DNA of 64,000 nt from Flavobacterium sp. CFS9 (GTDB lineage: Bacteria > Bacteroidota > Bacteroidia > Flavobacteriales > Flavobacteriaceae): the NCBI RefSeq assembly GCF_041154745.1, contig NZ_AP031573.1:3286001-3350000 (forward strand), written 5' to 3'. The notes below the pieces were generated by a model. It saw only the letters and a list, made by a program, of their open reading frames with translations. It was not told the DNA's origin and ran no database searches. A program made the translations under genes and the position numbers. Numbering within the stretch: the first letter of the stretch is position 1; each line of letters starts with the position of its first letter. Shown in pieces: positions 19,152 to 28,649 of the stretch.

Positions 19152-20555
19152 ATGAGTTCATTTGACGTAGTCATTATAGGTTCAGGTCCTGGCGGATATG
19201 TATCAGCAATTCGTTGCGCACAATTGGGATTTAAAACTGCAATTGTAGAAAAGTATAACTCTTTAGGTGGAACTTGCCTTAACGTAGGTTGTATTCCTTC
19301 AAAAGCATTATTATCATCTTCTCACCATTATGCGGAAATTGCACATTTTGCAGATCACGGAATCGAAGTTTCAGGTGATGTGAAAATTAATTTAGAGAAA
19401 ATGATCGCGCGCAAGCAAGCTGTTGTAGATCAAACTGCAGGTGGAGTTAACTACTTGATGGATAAAAATAAAGTTACTGTTTTTAATGGTTTAGGTTCTT
19501 TCGTAGATGCAACGCACATTGCTGTGACAAAAGCTGACGGAACAGCTGAAACTATTGAAGCAAAATATACTATAATTGCTACAGGTTCAAAACCATCTTC
19601 TTTGCCTTTCATTAAAATTGACAAAGAAAGAATCATCACTTCTACTGAGGCTTTGGCTTTAAAAGAAGTTCCAAAACATTTAGTAATTATTGGTGGTGGA
19701 GTAATTGGAATCGAACTTGGACAAGTGTATCTTCGTTTAGGTGCTCAGGTTTCTGTAGTTGAATTCATGGACAGAATCATTCCGGGTATGGATAGTTCTT
19801 TGTCTAAAGAATTGACTAAAGTATTGAAAAAACAAGGAATGAAATTCTATGTTTCTCACAAAGTAAAATCAGTAGAAAGAAACGGTGATGCTGTTGTTGT
19901 TCAGGCTGAAAATGCTAAAGGAGAAACAATCACTTTAGAAGGAGATTACTCATTAGTTTCTGTTGGACGTCGTCCGTACACAGACGGATTGAACGCTGAA
20001 AATGCAGGAGTTAAAATTTCTGAGAGAGGACAAGTAGAAGTAAACGATCATTTACAAACTAACGTTCCAAATATCTATGCTATCGGTGATGTTGTTCGTG
20101 GAGCAATGTTAGCGCACAAAGCGGAAGAAGAAGGAACTATGGTTGCTGAAATCTTAGCAGGACAAAAACCACATATCGATTATAACTTAATTCCAGGTGT
20201 TGTTTACACTTGGCCTGAAGTTGCAGCAGTTGGACAAACTGAAGAGCAATTGAAAGCGGCAGGAGTTAAATACAAATCAGGAAGTTTCCCATTCAAAGCT
20301 TTAGGACGTGCAAGAGCAAGTGCTGACTTAGATGGATTCGTAAAAATCCTTGCTGATGAAAAAACAGATGAAGTTTTAGGAGTTCACATGATTGGAGCCC
20401 GTACAGCAGATTTAATCGCCGAAGCTGTTACAGCTATGGAATTTAAAGCTTCTGCTGAAGATATTTCAAGAATGAGCCATGCGCATCCAACTTTTGCTGA
20501 AGCAATAAAAGAAGCGGCTTTAGCTGCTACTGAGAACAGAGCAATACACGTATAA
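19152..20555 (+). CDS. lpdA: Dihydrolipoyl dehydrogenase (E3)
   Basis: A 467-aa flavoprotein, full length. The FAD-binding GSGPGG (10-15) is followed by the redox-active disulfide GGTCLNVGCIPSK (Cys42, Cys47). The NAD-binding IGGGVIGIELG lies near residue 180, and the C-terminal dimer interface holds the catalytic HAHPTFAEA (His-Glu pair). It reoxidises dihydrolipoamide of pyruvate, 2-oxoglutarate and branched-chain dehydrogenase complexes and glycine cleavage, making NADH. It stands alone, as E3 often does in this group. A terminator follows. Codon use is strongly biased, as expected for a highly expressed gene. Confidence 0.97.
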   Translation: MSSFDVVIIGSGPGGYVSAIRCAQLGFKTAIVEKYNSLGGTCLNVGCIPSKALLSSSHHYAEIAHFADHGIEVSGDVKINLEKMIARKQAVVDQTAGGVNYLMDKNKVTVFNGLGSFVDATHIAVTKADGTAETIEAKYTIIATGSKPSSLPFIKIDKERIITSTEALALKEVPKHLVIIGGGVIGIELGQVYLRLGAQVSVVEFMDRIIPGMDSSLSKELTKVLKKQGMKFYVSHKVKSVERNGDAVVVQAENAKGETITLEGDYSLVSVGRRPYTDGLNAENAGVKISERGQVEVNDHLQTNVPNIYAIGDVVRGAMLAHKAEEEGTMVAEILAGQKPHIDYNLIPGVVYTWPEVAAVGQTEEQLKAAGVKYKSGSFPFKALGRARASADLDGFVKILADEKTDEVLGVHMIGARTADLIAEAVTAMEFKASAEDISRMSHAHPTFAEAIKEAALAATENRAIHV

Positions 20556-20574
20556 TTTACGTAAAATAGATCTT

Positions 20575-20610
20575 AAAAACCCGTCAGAATTGTTTCTGAC
20601 GGGTTTTTTA
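20575..20610 (+). terminator. Intrinsic terminator of lpdA
   Basis: AAAAACCCGTCAGA, 6-nt loop, TCTGACGGGTTTTTT: a 14-bp stem with a T run. It also ends close to the convergent minus-strand gene, so it may act in both directions. Confidence 0.85.
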
Positions 20611-21261
20611 TTGCTTTAGAATTGTGAAAATATAATATGTTTCTTTATTCTTTAAGTAGACATTATAAGTCCCATTTTCTTCTTTGTACAAATGATACAA
20701 ATATTTATCGCCTTTAATACTTAAATTTTTTCGCGACATATTGTTACTTTCAATAAATTCCAGTTCAAATTCACAACTGCCTTTCTTTTTGTAATGCAAT
20801 TTTGAGAACGTACCATCACTAAAGTTTTCTGTCCATAAATGATCACTTAAAGTTACTTCTACTTTAGCGCCGCTATTTTCTATGTAATAATACTTTGAAG
20901 CTTTATCAAAATGATTGCATTCCTCTCTGGATATTTCGTCAAGAGGCTTTTCATTCTGCATCGACCAGCTGCTTTTCTCAGATTCGTTTGGAAAAAGCGC
21001 TACAAATTCGTTACAGTTTTTATGCAACCTGAAAAATAACTGCTCAAATACTCTTCTTTGAACAATACTATCCTTAAATTTTGTCAGGTAAGGAGTAATA
21101 TGAGAATTGTTGATCGTATTAATTCTGATTTCATTGTCCAAAGCCTGATTTTGAACTAATGATTTACAGATTTCAGTCGTTAGCGAATCTATAGATTTTA
21201 TAGATTGCGACCTCGAGAAATGGACAAACAATAATAAGAAGACAAGTAAATATTTTTTCAT
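20608..21261 (-). CDS. Secreted/periplasmic protein of unknown function
   Basis: A 217-aa protein with an N-terminal signal peptide (MKKYLLVFLLLFVHFSRSQ). The mature region is rich in beta strands and charged residues and has two Cys separated by about 30 residues. I recognise no family. Its stop codon overlaps the tail of the lpdA terminator. No operon partner is visible. Confidence 0.6.
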   Translation of the reverse strand: MKKYLLVFLLLFVHFSRSQSIKSIDSLTTEICKSLVQNQALDNEIRINTINNSHITPYLTKFKDSIVQRRVFEQLFFRLHKNCNEFVALFPNESEKSSWSMQNEKPLDEISREECNHFDKASKYYYIENSGAKVEVTLSDHLWTENFSDGTFSKLHYKKKGSCEFELEFIESNNMSRKNLSIKGDKYLYHLYKEENGTYNVYLKNKETYYIFTILKQ

Positions 21262-21845
21262 GCAAAATGTAAATTTTCATCAAATATAATTGTTTAGTAA
21301 AAGTATTTGGAGAAATGAATTTTATTCTTGTAATATTTGAGTCTAAAAATGAATAAGTTCAGGAAAAATTTCGTAAATTAGAGGTATGATTCTGAGGTTG
21401 TATTTGTAGTGATTCAGAGTTTAATTATCTGATAATCATGTTTGTAGTTTTAATTTTGCAGAAGCTGATAAATTGTAGAGATACCGTATTCTGAAAGCAC
21501 TGAAGAATTCAAAAAACTTAGTTTTGAACAGCTAAAATTTTTAGTAAATAAGTTGAAGTTGTCAGAGCAGATTCTAAATAATGGTTGTTGGTATTTTTTT
21601 TGAGTAGCAATAAAGAGATAAAAGTAAATAACAGGGGCTATAATGTCATAAAAGACAAGTGAGAGGAAAGTATCGGGAAAAGCCAGCTTTGTCAGAAAAG
21701 ATGATATTGGTATGCTTAAGGTTTCATTTTTTGGTCCTTTTTATTCCGGTTGTAAAGCAAAATAGTGTAAGTATTAAAAAGAGCAAACCCGACAGGTTTT
21801 TTAAATCTGTCGGGTTTGTTTTTTAAATCTAAAGTGAAAAATAGA
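21262..21845. other. 584-bp gap with a possible decayed reading frame
   Basis: No intact gene is seen. A 43-codon open stretch without a start (21472-21606, reading STEEFKKLSFEQLKFLVNKL in part) has coding-like composition and may be a gene remnant. A strong hairpin terminator occupies 21784-21825. The rest shows nothing I can interpret. Confidence 0.4.
21784..21825. terminator. Bidirectional terminator before the DoxX gene end
   Basis: AAACCCGACAG and CTGTCGGGTTT form a perfect 11-bp stem around a 12-nt loop; T-rich runs follow on both strands. It lies 21 bp past the stop of the minus-strand DoxX-like gene. Confidence 0.8.
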
Positions 21846-22220
21846 TTATCTGGTGAAAACGCTTTTGTAATTATCCCAATATCTGTAAATTAAAAACAGA
21901 TTGGCAAGAAATAATAAAATTGCCAGTGGTAAACCATTTGGATTTAGAAAGTAATTAATAAATAAAATGTTTACCGTAATGGGTAAGATCAGTATATTGG
22001 CTAGTGTTACATATCGTCCTGTTACAAACGCAATTCCGCAAAGTAGTTCGATTGATTTAGCTAATGGCAATAAATAAGTTGAGGCAACAAGTCCCATATT
22101 AAAAGCTTTAAAATCACCGGTAGTTTCTGGCTCCGGAGCCAGTTTGAAGAAAAAACTAAGAGAAGCGAACAATAACAAAAGGCCAATTAAAACACGGACA
22201 ATAATGGTAGCAATTTTCAT
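21846..22220 (-). CDS. DoxX-like small membrane protein
   Basis: A 124-aa protein with four hydrophobic helices (for example VLIGLLLLFASLSFFF, SIELLCGIAFVTG, NILILPITVNILFINYF). The size and the helix pattern, with a conserved-type E-L-x-G-I segment in helix 3, fit the DoxX/DoxD family. Members sit in the inner membrane; their biochemical role is poorly defined, with proposed links to redox and thiosulfate:quinone electron transfer. It is transcribed alone. Confidence 0.72.
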   Translation of the reverse strand: MKIATIIVRVLIGLLLLFASLSFFFKLAPEPETTGDFKAFNMGLVASTYLLPLAKSIELLCGIAFVTGRYVTLANILILPITVNILFINYFLNPNGLPLAILLFLANLFLIYRYWDNYKSVFTR

Positions 22221-22427
22221 AATACGTAAGATTTTTAATGGGTTAAAAAAGTCTAATTTATTTTTGGAAAACGTTATAATCTGAACTCACAAATGATAAA
22301 AAGCAATTTTCATGACTTTTATATTGAGAATTTGACAGTCATTATCGCTCTATTTTGAGATAAATAGAATGCTATATCAAATATAACGATTTTTTTCTTA
22401 TGAAATTGTTGTTTTTTAACAGTTTTC

Positions 22428-23324
22428 TTATTTCTTATAGTATTTTTTATAAAGGAAAAATCCTCCAAAACCAATCAAAAGAAATGGCCACAAATTAATT
22501 AGAAAAACAAAGATCGTTTCAAGAATATACCAGCCATTTTTTAGTGAATCGATGATTTGAATACCCAGGTTTGGTTTGTAAGCATCACTGTCTTTTTCAC
22601 CGGCAATTAGCTCCTGTTTTATCGTTTCGTTTTGATACAGCTGTAAAGTTATGGTACTGAAGTTGATTTGATCCTCTAAGGATAAATTCTCAATAATGCT
22701 GTTGTCATTGGCTTCTTTCTGATTCGCCAACGCATTTTCGGCTTCCATAACATCATTGATTTTTTTACCCTTAGTATCAATTGCTTTTTCGACTCTTTTC
22801 TGTGTAGAGGCACTTCTTTTTTGTGAAAGCTGATTGGATAATAACTTTAAAGAAACATCATCGGCTTTGATAAGTCTGTAGTCAAGAAAATCAATTTGTT
22901 TGGCTATAGTTTTGATAACGGTGTCCAGTTGTCTATTAGGGACGCGTATCGTAATTTGATTCTCTACTGTATATTTGGTGGTTTCGAGAGTGCTATCCTG
23001 ACTGATTTTAGTTTTAAACTGATCGCGAATGTTGCTTTGTAAGTTGGTGTAGGTTACAAAACCTCCGAACTTTTGAGTAGTGTTTTCAATTGCATAAGTT
23101 GACTTGACGACGTTTTTTACCTTAAATTTAATATCGGCGGTACGAATGAATTTTTGCTTACTGTCTTTTTTTTCCACTGCTGCCGATGAGGAAATTGGAG
23201 TGCTGTCTGCTGTAGTTTGTTGATTTGAAATGTCTTCTGCTGTAGCAGGATCGTATTTTTTGCAGGAACAGACTAAGGTGATAATCGCTAAGGAAGTCAA
23301 TCCAAGGTTGGCAATTGTTTTCAT
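22428..23324 (-). CDS. DUF4349-type lipoprotein
   Basis: A 298-aa protein. A lipoprotein signal (SLAIITLVCSCKK) is followed by a Ser/Thr-rich linker, then a DUF4349 domain (RTADIKFKVKNVVKSTYAIE; ITIRVPNRQLDTVIKTIAKQ) with a coiled-coil section around residues 165-205. One transmembrane helix close to the C-terminus (WPFLLIGFGGFFLYKKYY) ends the protein. The family is thought to act at the cell envelope, but its function is unknown. Confidence 0.78.
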   Translation of the reverse strand: MKTIANLGLTSLAIITLVCSCKKYDPATAEDISNQQTTADSTPISSSAAVEKKDSKQKFIRTADIKFKVKNVVKSTYAIENTTQKFGGFVTYTNLQSNIRDQFKTKISQDSTLETTKYTVENQITIRVPNRQLDTVIKTIAKQIDFLDYRLIKADDVSLKLLSNQLSQKRSASTQKRVEKAIDTKGKKINDVMEAENALANQKEANDNSIIENLSLEDQINFSTITLQLYQNETIKQELIAGEKDSDAYKPNLGIQIIDSLKNGWYILETIFVFLINLWPFLLIGFGGFFLYKKYYKK

Positions 23325-23551
23325 AAAGGTTTTTAGATTTAATTGGTTGAGTAATAATTTTAAGTTTCTGTTTTCAGGAGGAGACCAGAGAGATTCGTGT
23401 CGATTTTTTGATCCGTCGAATCCATTTGATACTGGTCTTTATTGGCTGTGTTTTTTAGAAGTGTCTTTGATCAATAGGCAGAAAAAGTTTGAGTATTCTT
23501 GTTAATTCGATATACTAAAAAGTGTGCCAATATTTTTTGTTTAATATTTTA

Positions 23552-23579
23552 TTGAAGGATTTTTTTTGTTGTAATTTTG
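23552..23579 (+). promoter_or_regulatory. Promoter of pabB
   Basis: TTG (23552-23554), 17-bp spacer, TAATTTTG (23572-23579) fit the Bacteroidota -33/-7 pattern. Transcription would start near 23587, which supports the TTG start codon at 23601 rather than 23577. Confidence 0.5.
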
Positions 23580-23600
23580 AGGCCTAAAATTTACCTATTT

Positions 23601-24887
23601 TTGAGAGTTACCGTTAACAAAAACATTTCAGATCCAGAGCATTTTAAACAACAGCTTTTAAGCTGGTCACAACAATTTCGAGAGGTAGTTTTTTTGGATA
23701 GTAATTCGTATCCACAGGAATATTCGAGCTTTGATTTTGTTTTGGCGGTGGATGCTTTTACCTCTTTAAAAACAGATTTTCATAATGCTTTTGAAGATCT
23801 GAAACAATATCAGCAAACGACTAAAGACTGGCTTTTTGGATACCTTTCTTATGATTTAAAGAATGATACAGAAGACCTTGTGTCGTCAAATTTTGACGGT
23901 TTAGATTTTCCGGATTTGTTTTTCTTCCAGCCCAAAAAAATATTCACATTAAAAGGGAATAAACTCGAAATACAATACCTGCTGCTTTGCGATGATGAGT
24001 TGGAAGAGGACTATGAAGAGATCGTTAACAGTCAATACGATCCTTTTGAAACGGTAAGCGCGATTGATGTCCAACAACGTATTTCGAAAGAAGCTTACGT
24101 TGAAAAAGTCAACAAAATGCTGGAGCACATTCATATAGGTGATATGTATGAGGCTAATTTTTGCATGGAGTTTTTTGCTGAGAATACCGAAATTAATCCT
24201 TTGGAAAAATTCCGGAAATTAGACGCAATATCGCAAGCTCCGTTTTCGGTATTTTTTAAAAATCACAAACAATACCTGCTTTCCGCTTCTCCGGAACGAT
24301 ATCTGAAAAAAGGTGGTGAAACGTTGATTTCTCAGCCGATAAAAGGAACTTCAAAACGATTTCCAGATCCGGTTGAAGACGAAAAATCAAAACAATTTTT
24401 AGCATCAGATCCTAAAGAACGTGCAGAGAACATTATGATTACCGATTTGGTGCGAAATGATTTGTCGCATACGGCACAGAAAGGTTCTGTTGAAGTAACG
24501 GAACTTTGTAAAATCTATTCGTTTTTGCAGGTGCATCAGATGATCTCAACTATCACTTCCAAATTAGATCCACAGTACTCACCTATAGATGTTTTAAGAA
24601 CCACTTTTCCCATGGGGAGCATGACGGGAGCACCAAAAATTTCGGTTATGAAGATTATCGAAAATGTCGAAGAAACCAAACGAGGTCTGTACAGTGGTGC
24701 GGTTGGTTATTTCACGCCTGAAGGTGATTTTGATTTTAATGTGGTGATAAGAAGTATCTTGTACAATCAGGAAAATAAGTATGTTTCGTTTTCGGTTGGA
24801 AGTGCGATTACTTCTCAATCGATTCCTGAAAAAGAGTACGAAGAATGTCTGTTGAAGGCAAAAGCAATGCACGAGGTTTTGCAATAA
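23601..24887 (+). CDS. pabB: Aminodeoxychorismate synthase component I (PabB-like chorismate-binding enzyme)
   Basis: A 428-aa protein if started at TTG 23601 (MRVTVNK); no ATG exists early in the frame, and an upstream TTG lies inside the likely -7 box. Core motifs are SASPERYLKK, QPIKGTSKR, ERAENIMITDLVRNDLS, FPMGSMTGAPKI and RGLYSGAVGYFTPEGDFDFN, the chorismate-binding fold. It converts chorismate with ammonia (or a glutaminase subunit) to 4-amino-4-deoxychorismate for folate synthesis. The absence of trp genes nearby favours PabB over anthranilate synthase or isochorismate synthase. tilS and dsbD follow on the same strand. Confidence 0.85.
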   Translation: MRVTVNKNISDPEHFKQQLLSWSQQFREVVFLDSNSYPQEYSSFDFVLAVDAFTSLKTDFHNAFEDLKQYQQTTKDWLFGYLSYDLKNDTEDLVSSNFDGLDFPDLFFFQPKKIFTLKGNKLEIQYLLLCDDELEEDYEEIVNSQYDPFETVSAIDVQQRISKEAYVEKVNKMLEHIHIGDMYEANFCMEFFAENTEINPLEKFRKLDAISQAPFSVFFKNHKQYLLSASPERYLKKGGETLISQPIKGTSKRFPDPVEDEKSKQFLASDPKERAENIMITDLVRNDLSHTAQKGSVEVTELCKIYSFLQVHQMISTITSKLDPQYSPIDVLRTTFPMGSMTGAPKISVMKIIENVEETKRGLYSGAVGYFTPEGDFDFNVVIRSILYNQENKYVSFSVGSAITSQSIPEKEYEECLLKAKAMHEVLQ

Positions 24888-25045
24888 CTCATATATTTTA
24901 GATTAAAGTATTGCATGCGAAAAAGTTAAATTAGATAAAATTCGTGCAGTTTTATTTGTAGTTTACAAATATAGTGTAAATTCGTACAATTTCAAGATTC
25001 AAAAAACTTTCTCCATAATTTAGAATTAAATTTTTACATTTATAA

Positions 25046-26356
25046 ATGCTTTCAAAATTTCAAAATCATCTCGCTGTACGATTTCCATTTCTGGAGGATA
25101 AAAAGCTGTTTCTGGCGGTAAGCGGAGGATTGGATAGCATGGTTTTACTGCATTTGTTTCAGCAATTACCGTTTGAAATCGCTGTTTTGCACTGTAATTT
25201 TCAATTACGTGGATTGGAAAGTTTTGGAGATCAGGATTTTATCCAAAAGTATTGCAGCGAGAACGCTGTTCCAATTTTTAGCACCCAATTTGATACCGAA
25301 GCTTTCGCCAAAGATTACAAACTATCCACTCAGGTTGCGGCTCGGGAACTGCGCTATAACTGGTTTTACGAACTTTTGGAAACCGAAAATTTCGATTATA
25401 TTTTAACGGCTCATCATGCCGACGACAATCTCGAAACTTTCATTATCAATCTAACCCGTGGTACAGGATTAGAAGGGCTGACCGGGATTCCGGAGCAAAA
25501 TGATAAAATTGTTCGTCCGCTTTTGCCTTTTTCCAGAGAGGAAATTTTAGAATATGCAAAGCTAAACAATATTCAATGGCGGGAAGACAGCAGTAACGCG
25601 TCAAATAAATACCTGCGAAATAAAATCCGTCACGATCTTGTTCCGATCTTGAAAGAAATCAATCCTAATTTTTTAAATGCTTTTCAGAAAACGCAAGGAT
25701 ATTTGCAGGAATCTCAGGAAATGGTTGAGGACGCCTCGATTATGATTTACCAGCAAGTAGCAAAAGAGGAGGGAGAAGATATTCACTTTGATTTGAATCA
25801 GCTTAAGAAATTACCCAATTATAAATCGTACTTGTATCAATGGTTAAATGAATTTGGTTTCGTGGCCTGGAATGATATTTATGATTTAGTAGAGGGGCAA
25901 TCCGGTAAACAGGTTTTTTCAGCTGATTTTCGATTGTTAAAAAACAGAGATATTTTGATTTTGAGTCCAATTTCTGAATTAGAAGAAAATGAAGTATTCG
26001 AAATTGGGGCAGCCGAGACAGACGTTAATTTTCCCTTAAAATTGAGGCTTTGTCAGGTAGACGACATTACAATAGATTCAAATAAAGCTATATTTGTGGA
26101 CGCTGAAAAAATCCGTTTTCCACTCATTTTGCGTAAATGGAAGGAGGGAGATGTTTTTCATCCTTTTGGAATGAATGGAAAATCTAAAAAGCTAAGCAAA
26201 CTTTTTAAAGATGAAAAATTATCGCTGATTGAAAAGGAGAAAATTTGGATTTTATGTTCAGACAATCGGATTGTGTGGGTAATCGGAATGAGACAGGATG
26301 AACGCTTTAAAATTGAGAATACAACAAACAAAATAATTAAAATAGAATTATTATAA
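25046..26356 (+). CDS. tilS: tRNA(Ile)-lysidine synthetase
   Basis: A 436-aa protein, full length. The PP-loop SGGLDS (residues 26-31) binds ATP; VLHCNFQLRG, TAHHADDNLET and LRNKIRHDLVP are TilS-specific motifs in the N-terminal ATP-pyrophosphatase domain. The C-terminal part (about 350-436) has the TilS-C tRNA-binding fold (LRKWKEGDVFHPFGM). It attaches lysine to C34 of the tRNA(Ile) CAU anticodon so it reads AUA; the gene is essential. Its stop codon overlaps the dsbD start by one base. Confidence 0.95.
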   Translation: MLSKFQNHLAVRFPFLEDKKLFLAVSGGLDSMVLLHLFQQLPFEIAVLHCNFQLRGLESFGDQDFIQKYCSENAVPIFSTQFDTEAFAKDYKLSTQVAARELRYNWFYELLETENFDYILTAHHADDNLETFIINLTRGTGLEGLTGIPEQNDKIVRPLLPFSREEILEYAKLNNIQWREDSSNASNKYLRNKIRHDLVPILKEINPNFLNAFQKTQGYLQESQEMVEDASIMIYQQVAKEEGEDIHFDLNQLKKLPNYKSYLYQWLNEFGFVAWNDIYDLVEGQSGKQVFSADFRLLKNRDILILSPISELEENEVFEIGAAETDVNFPLKLRLCQVDDITIDSNKAIFVDAEKIRFPLILRKWKEGDVFHPFGMNGKSKKLSKLFKDEKLSLIEKEKIWILCSDNRIVWVIGMRQDERFKIENTTNKIIKIELL

Positions 26357-28458
26357 TGAACCCTAACTACTACCAACAAACAATAACACCAAAAAGTATC
26401 TGGAATAAATCCATTGTTTTTTTGCTGTTTTTTCTTTTTGCATTTGCAAAAGGCAATGCTCAAATTCTCGAACCGGTAAAATGGACTTCAAAAATTGAAA
26501 AGCGAGCCGGAAATAATGCTGTTTTGATTTTTGACGGAACCATTGAAAAAGAGTGGCACATGTATTCGCAGTTTACACCGGATGGCGGGCCGCTTGCTTT
26601 GGAAATTACTTTTAAAAATCAGAAAGGAAATTACAATTTGGTTGGAAAGGCTAAAGAAGGAAAAACCAAAACAGCTTTTAATGATGTTTTTGGTGTAAAT
26701 GAAACTTTCTTTGAAGGCAAAGCACATATCGAACAAGAGATCACAATCATCAATCCGGATTTAAAAACGGTCGAGGTTGATTTTGACTTTCAGGTTTGTA
26801 AAGAAGTTTGTATCAATTCCAGTAAAAAGTTTTCAATTGCGATTCCATCAAACTTTAAAATGGATGCTGTTGCGGCAGTAACAGACTCAAAAACTCCTGA
26901 AACTAAAGTGGATGGTTTGGCTGTAGATACTACAAAAACAGCTGTTGAGACTGCTAAAGCTGATCCTGTAAAAGTGCAGACTGCCGAAACTCCGGCTAAA
27001 GATAATATGTCTTTACCTGCTTCCTCCAGAAGTTTATGGTCGATCTTTTTTATCGCTTTTATTTCAGGATTTGCAGCTTTACTGACCCCTTGTGTTTTTC
27101 CGATGATTCCTATGACGGTAAGTTTTTTTACGAAACAAAGTAAAAGCAGGGCAAAAGGAATACGAAATGCAATCATTTATGGTTTTTCTATTATTGCTAT
27201 TTATGTAATATTAGGTTTGATTGTGACCAAGATTTTTGGCGCAGATGCGTTGAATGCATTGTCTACGGATGTTTGGTTTAACCTGATTTTCTTTGTGATC
27301 CTGATCATTTTTGCTACTTCATTTTTAGGAGCTTTCGAAATAATGCTGCCTAATTCCTGGGCCAATAAAGCGGATCAGCAAGCAGACAGAGGAGGGTTAA
27401 TTGGGATATTGTTTATGGCGTTGGCTTTAGCTATTGTATCGTTTTCTTGTACCGGACCTATTGTTGGAACCTTATTAGTCGAAGCCGCTTCAAATGGTGG
27501 AATTGCTCCAGTTGTTGGAATGTTAGGATTCTCACTTGCATTAGCACTGCCATTTATGTTCTTTGCGATGTTCCCGGGCTGGTTGAATTCGCTGCCAAAA
27601 TCGGGTGGATGGCTGAATACCGTAAAAGTAGTTTTAGGATTCCTGGAATTGGCTTTAGCCTTTAAATTTTTATCAAATGCTGATTTGGTACTTCAGCTGC
27701 ACTTTTTGGAAAGAGAAGTTTTCATCGCCATCTGGATCGCTATTTTTGCAGCTCTGACGTTGTATTTATTTGGGAAAATTACATTGCCTCATGATAGTCC
27801 TCTAAATCATATTTCGGTTGGAAGATTGTATTTAGGATTGCTTACATTAGTGTTTACGGTATATCTGATTCCGGGGCTTTGGGGAGCGCCTTTAAAATTA
27901 ATCAGTGCATTCCCGCCACCACCACAATATAGTGAAAGTCCATTTGGAGTAGGAGGATCCTCTGCTTCGGGGAACAGCAGCGTTGAAATTGTCTCAGGCA
28001 TGCCGGCAGGAGCGGAGTTGGGACCTCATGGTATCATGGTTTTTCATGATTATGAAGATGGTTTAGCGTATGCAAAATCAATCAACAAACCGATTATGCT
28101 GGATTTTACAGGTTATGCTTGTGTGAATTGCAGAAAAATGGAAAACAATGTATGGTCGGAACCAATGATTCTTCCAATCCTGAAAAATGATGTTGTCTTG
28201 ATTTCTCTTTATGTGGATGATAAACGTGATTTACCAAAAGAAGAGCAGTATGTTACAGCAAAAGGAGATAAAATCGAAACTGTGGGAGATAAATGGACCG
28301 ATTTTATGATTTCAAAATATAAAACCAATACACAGCCATTATATGTGATTACAGATTTAGAAGGGAAGAATTTAAATCCTTCAAAACCTACTATCAGTTA
28401 TGTAAGCGCAGAAGAATATTTGCAATGGCTGAAAGAAGGAATTTCTAATTTTAAGTAG
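26356..28458 (+). CDS. dsbD: DsbD-family protein-disulfide reductase
   Basis: A 700-aa protein. A signal peptide/anchor (about 16-37) precedes a periplasmic alpha domain with a redox pair in FQVCKEVCINSS. About eight transmembrane helices follow (residues 220-520), with LTPCVFPMIPMTV and SFSCTGPIVGT carrying the two intramembrane cysteines. The C-terminal thioredoxin-like domain contains YACVNCRKME (Cys589, Cys592). The protein passes electrons from cytoplasmic thioredoxin to the periplasm, for disulfide isomerisation and cytochrome c maturation. A one-base overlap with tilS suggests translational coupling. All three redox pairs are present. Confidence 0.92.
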   Translation: MNPNYYQQTITPKSIWNKSIVFLLFFLFAFAKGNAQILEPVKWTSKIEKRAGNNAVLIFDGTIEKEWHMYSQFTPDGGPLALEITFKNQKGNYNLVGKAKEGKTKTAFNDVFGVNETFFEGKAHIEQEITIINPDLKTVEVDFDFQVCKEVCINSSKKFSIAIPSNFKMDAVAAVTDSKTPETKVDGLAVDTTKTAVETAKADPVKVQTAETPAKDNMSLPASSRSLWSIFFIAFISGFAALLTPCVFPMIPMTVSFFTKQSKSRAKGIRNAIIYGFSIIAIYVILGLIVTKIFGADALNALSTDVWFNLIFFVILIIFATSFLGAFEIMLPNSWANKADQQADRGGLIGILFMALALAIVSFSCTGPIVGTLLVEAASNGGIAPVVGMLGFSLALALPFMFFAMFPGWLNSLPKSGGWLNTVKVVLGFLELALAFKFLSNADLVLQLHFLEREVFIAIWIAIFAALTLYLFGKITLPHDSPLNHISVGRLYLGLLTLVFTVYLIPGLWGAPLKLISAFPPPPQYSESPFGVGGSSASGNSSVEIVSGMPAGAELGPHGIMVFHDYEDGLAYAKSINKPIMLDFTGYACVNCRKMENNVWSEPMILPILKNDVVLISLYVDDKRDLPKEEQYVTAKGDKIETVGDKWTDFMISKYKTNTQPLYVITDLEGKNLNPSKPTISYVSAEEYLQWLKEGISNFK

Positions 28459-28504
28459 TTTTTTTAAGAACATAGAGAATAGAGTAAAGAATATAGAGTA
28501 AAGT

Positions 28505-28555
28505 GTACAATCTACAATCTACAATCTACAATCTACAATCTAAAGTCTACAATCT
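28505..28555. repeat. Short tandem repeat, 7-bp unit TACAATC
   Basis: The unit TACAATC occurs five times in direct succession (28505-28539), then a degenerate AAGTCTACAATCTATAAT. Similar simple runs occur before the Lrp gene. It lies in the gap after dsbD and has no promoter position. Confidence 0.7.
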
Positions 28556-28587
28556 ATAATAAAAAAAGGTGAAGTTAATTCAAAACA

Positions 28588-28626
28588 AAAATCCCTCTAA
28601 GGCTTAGCTTTAGAGGGATTTTTTAT
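28588..28626. terminator. Bidirectional terminator between dsbD and amt
   Basis: AAAATCCCTCTAA, short loop ggcttagc, TTTAGAGGGATTTTTT. The stem has A- and T-rich tails on both sides and sits between convergent genes. Confidence 0.8.
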
Positions 28627-28649
28627 GGGCAAAGAAGGAAATTTGTTTT

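Noticed and set aside
28505..28555. TACAATC array as a CRISPR or phase-variation tract
   Set aside because: The units are only 7 bp without spacers, and the tract lies after a gene end and not in a promoter or coding region.
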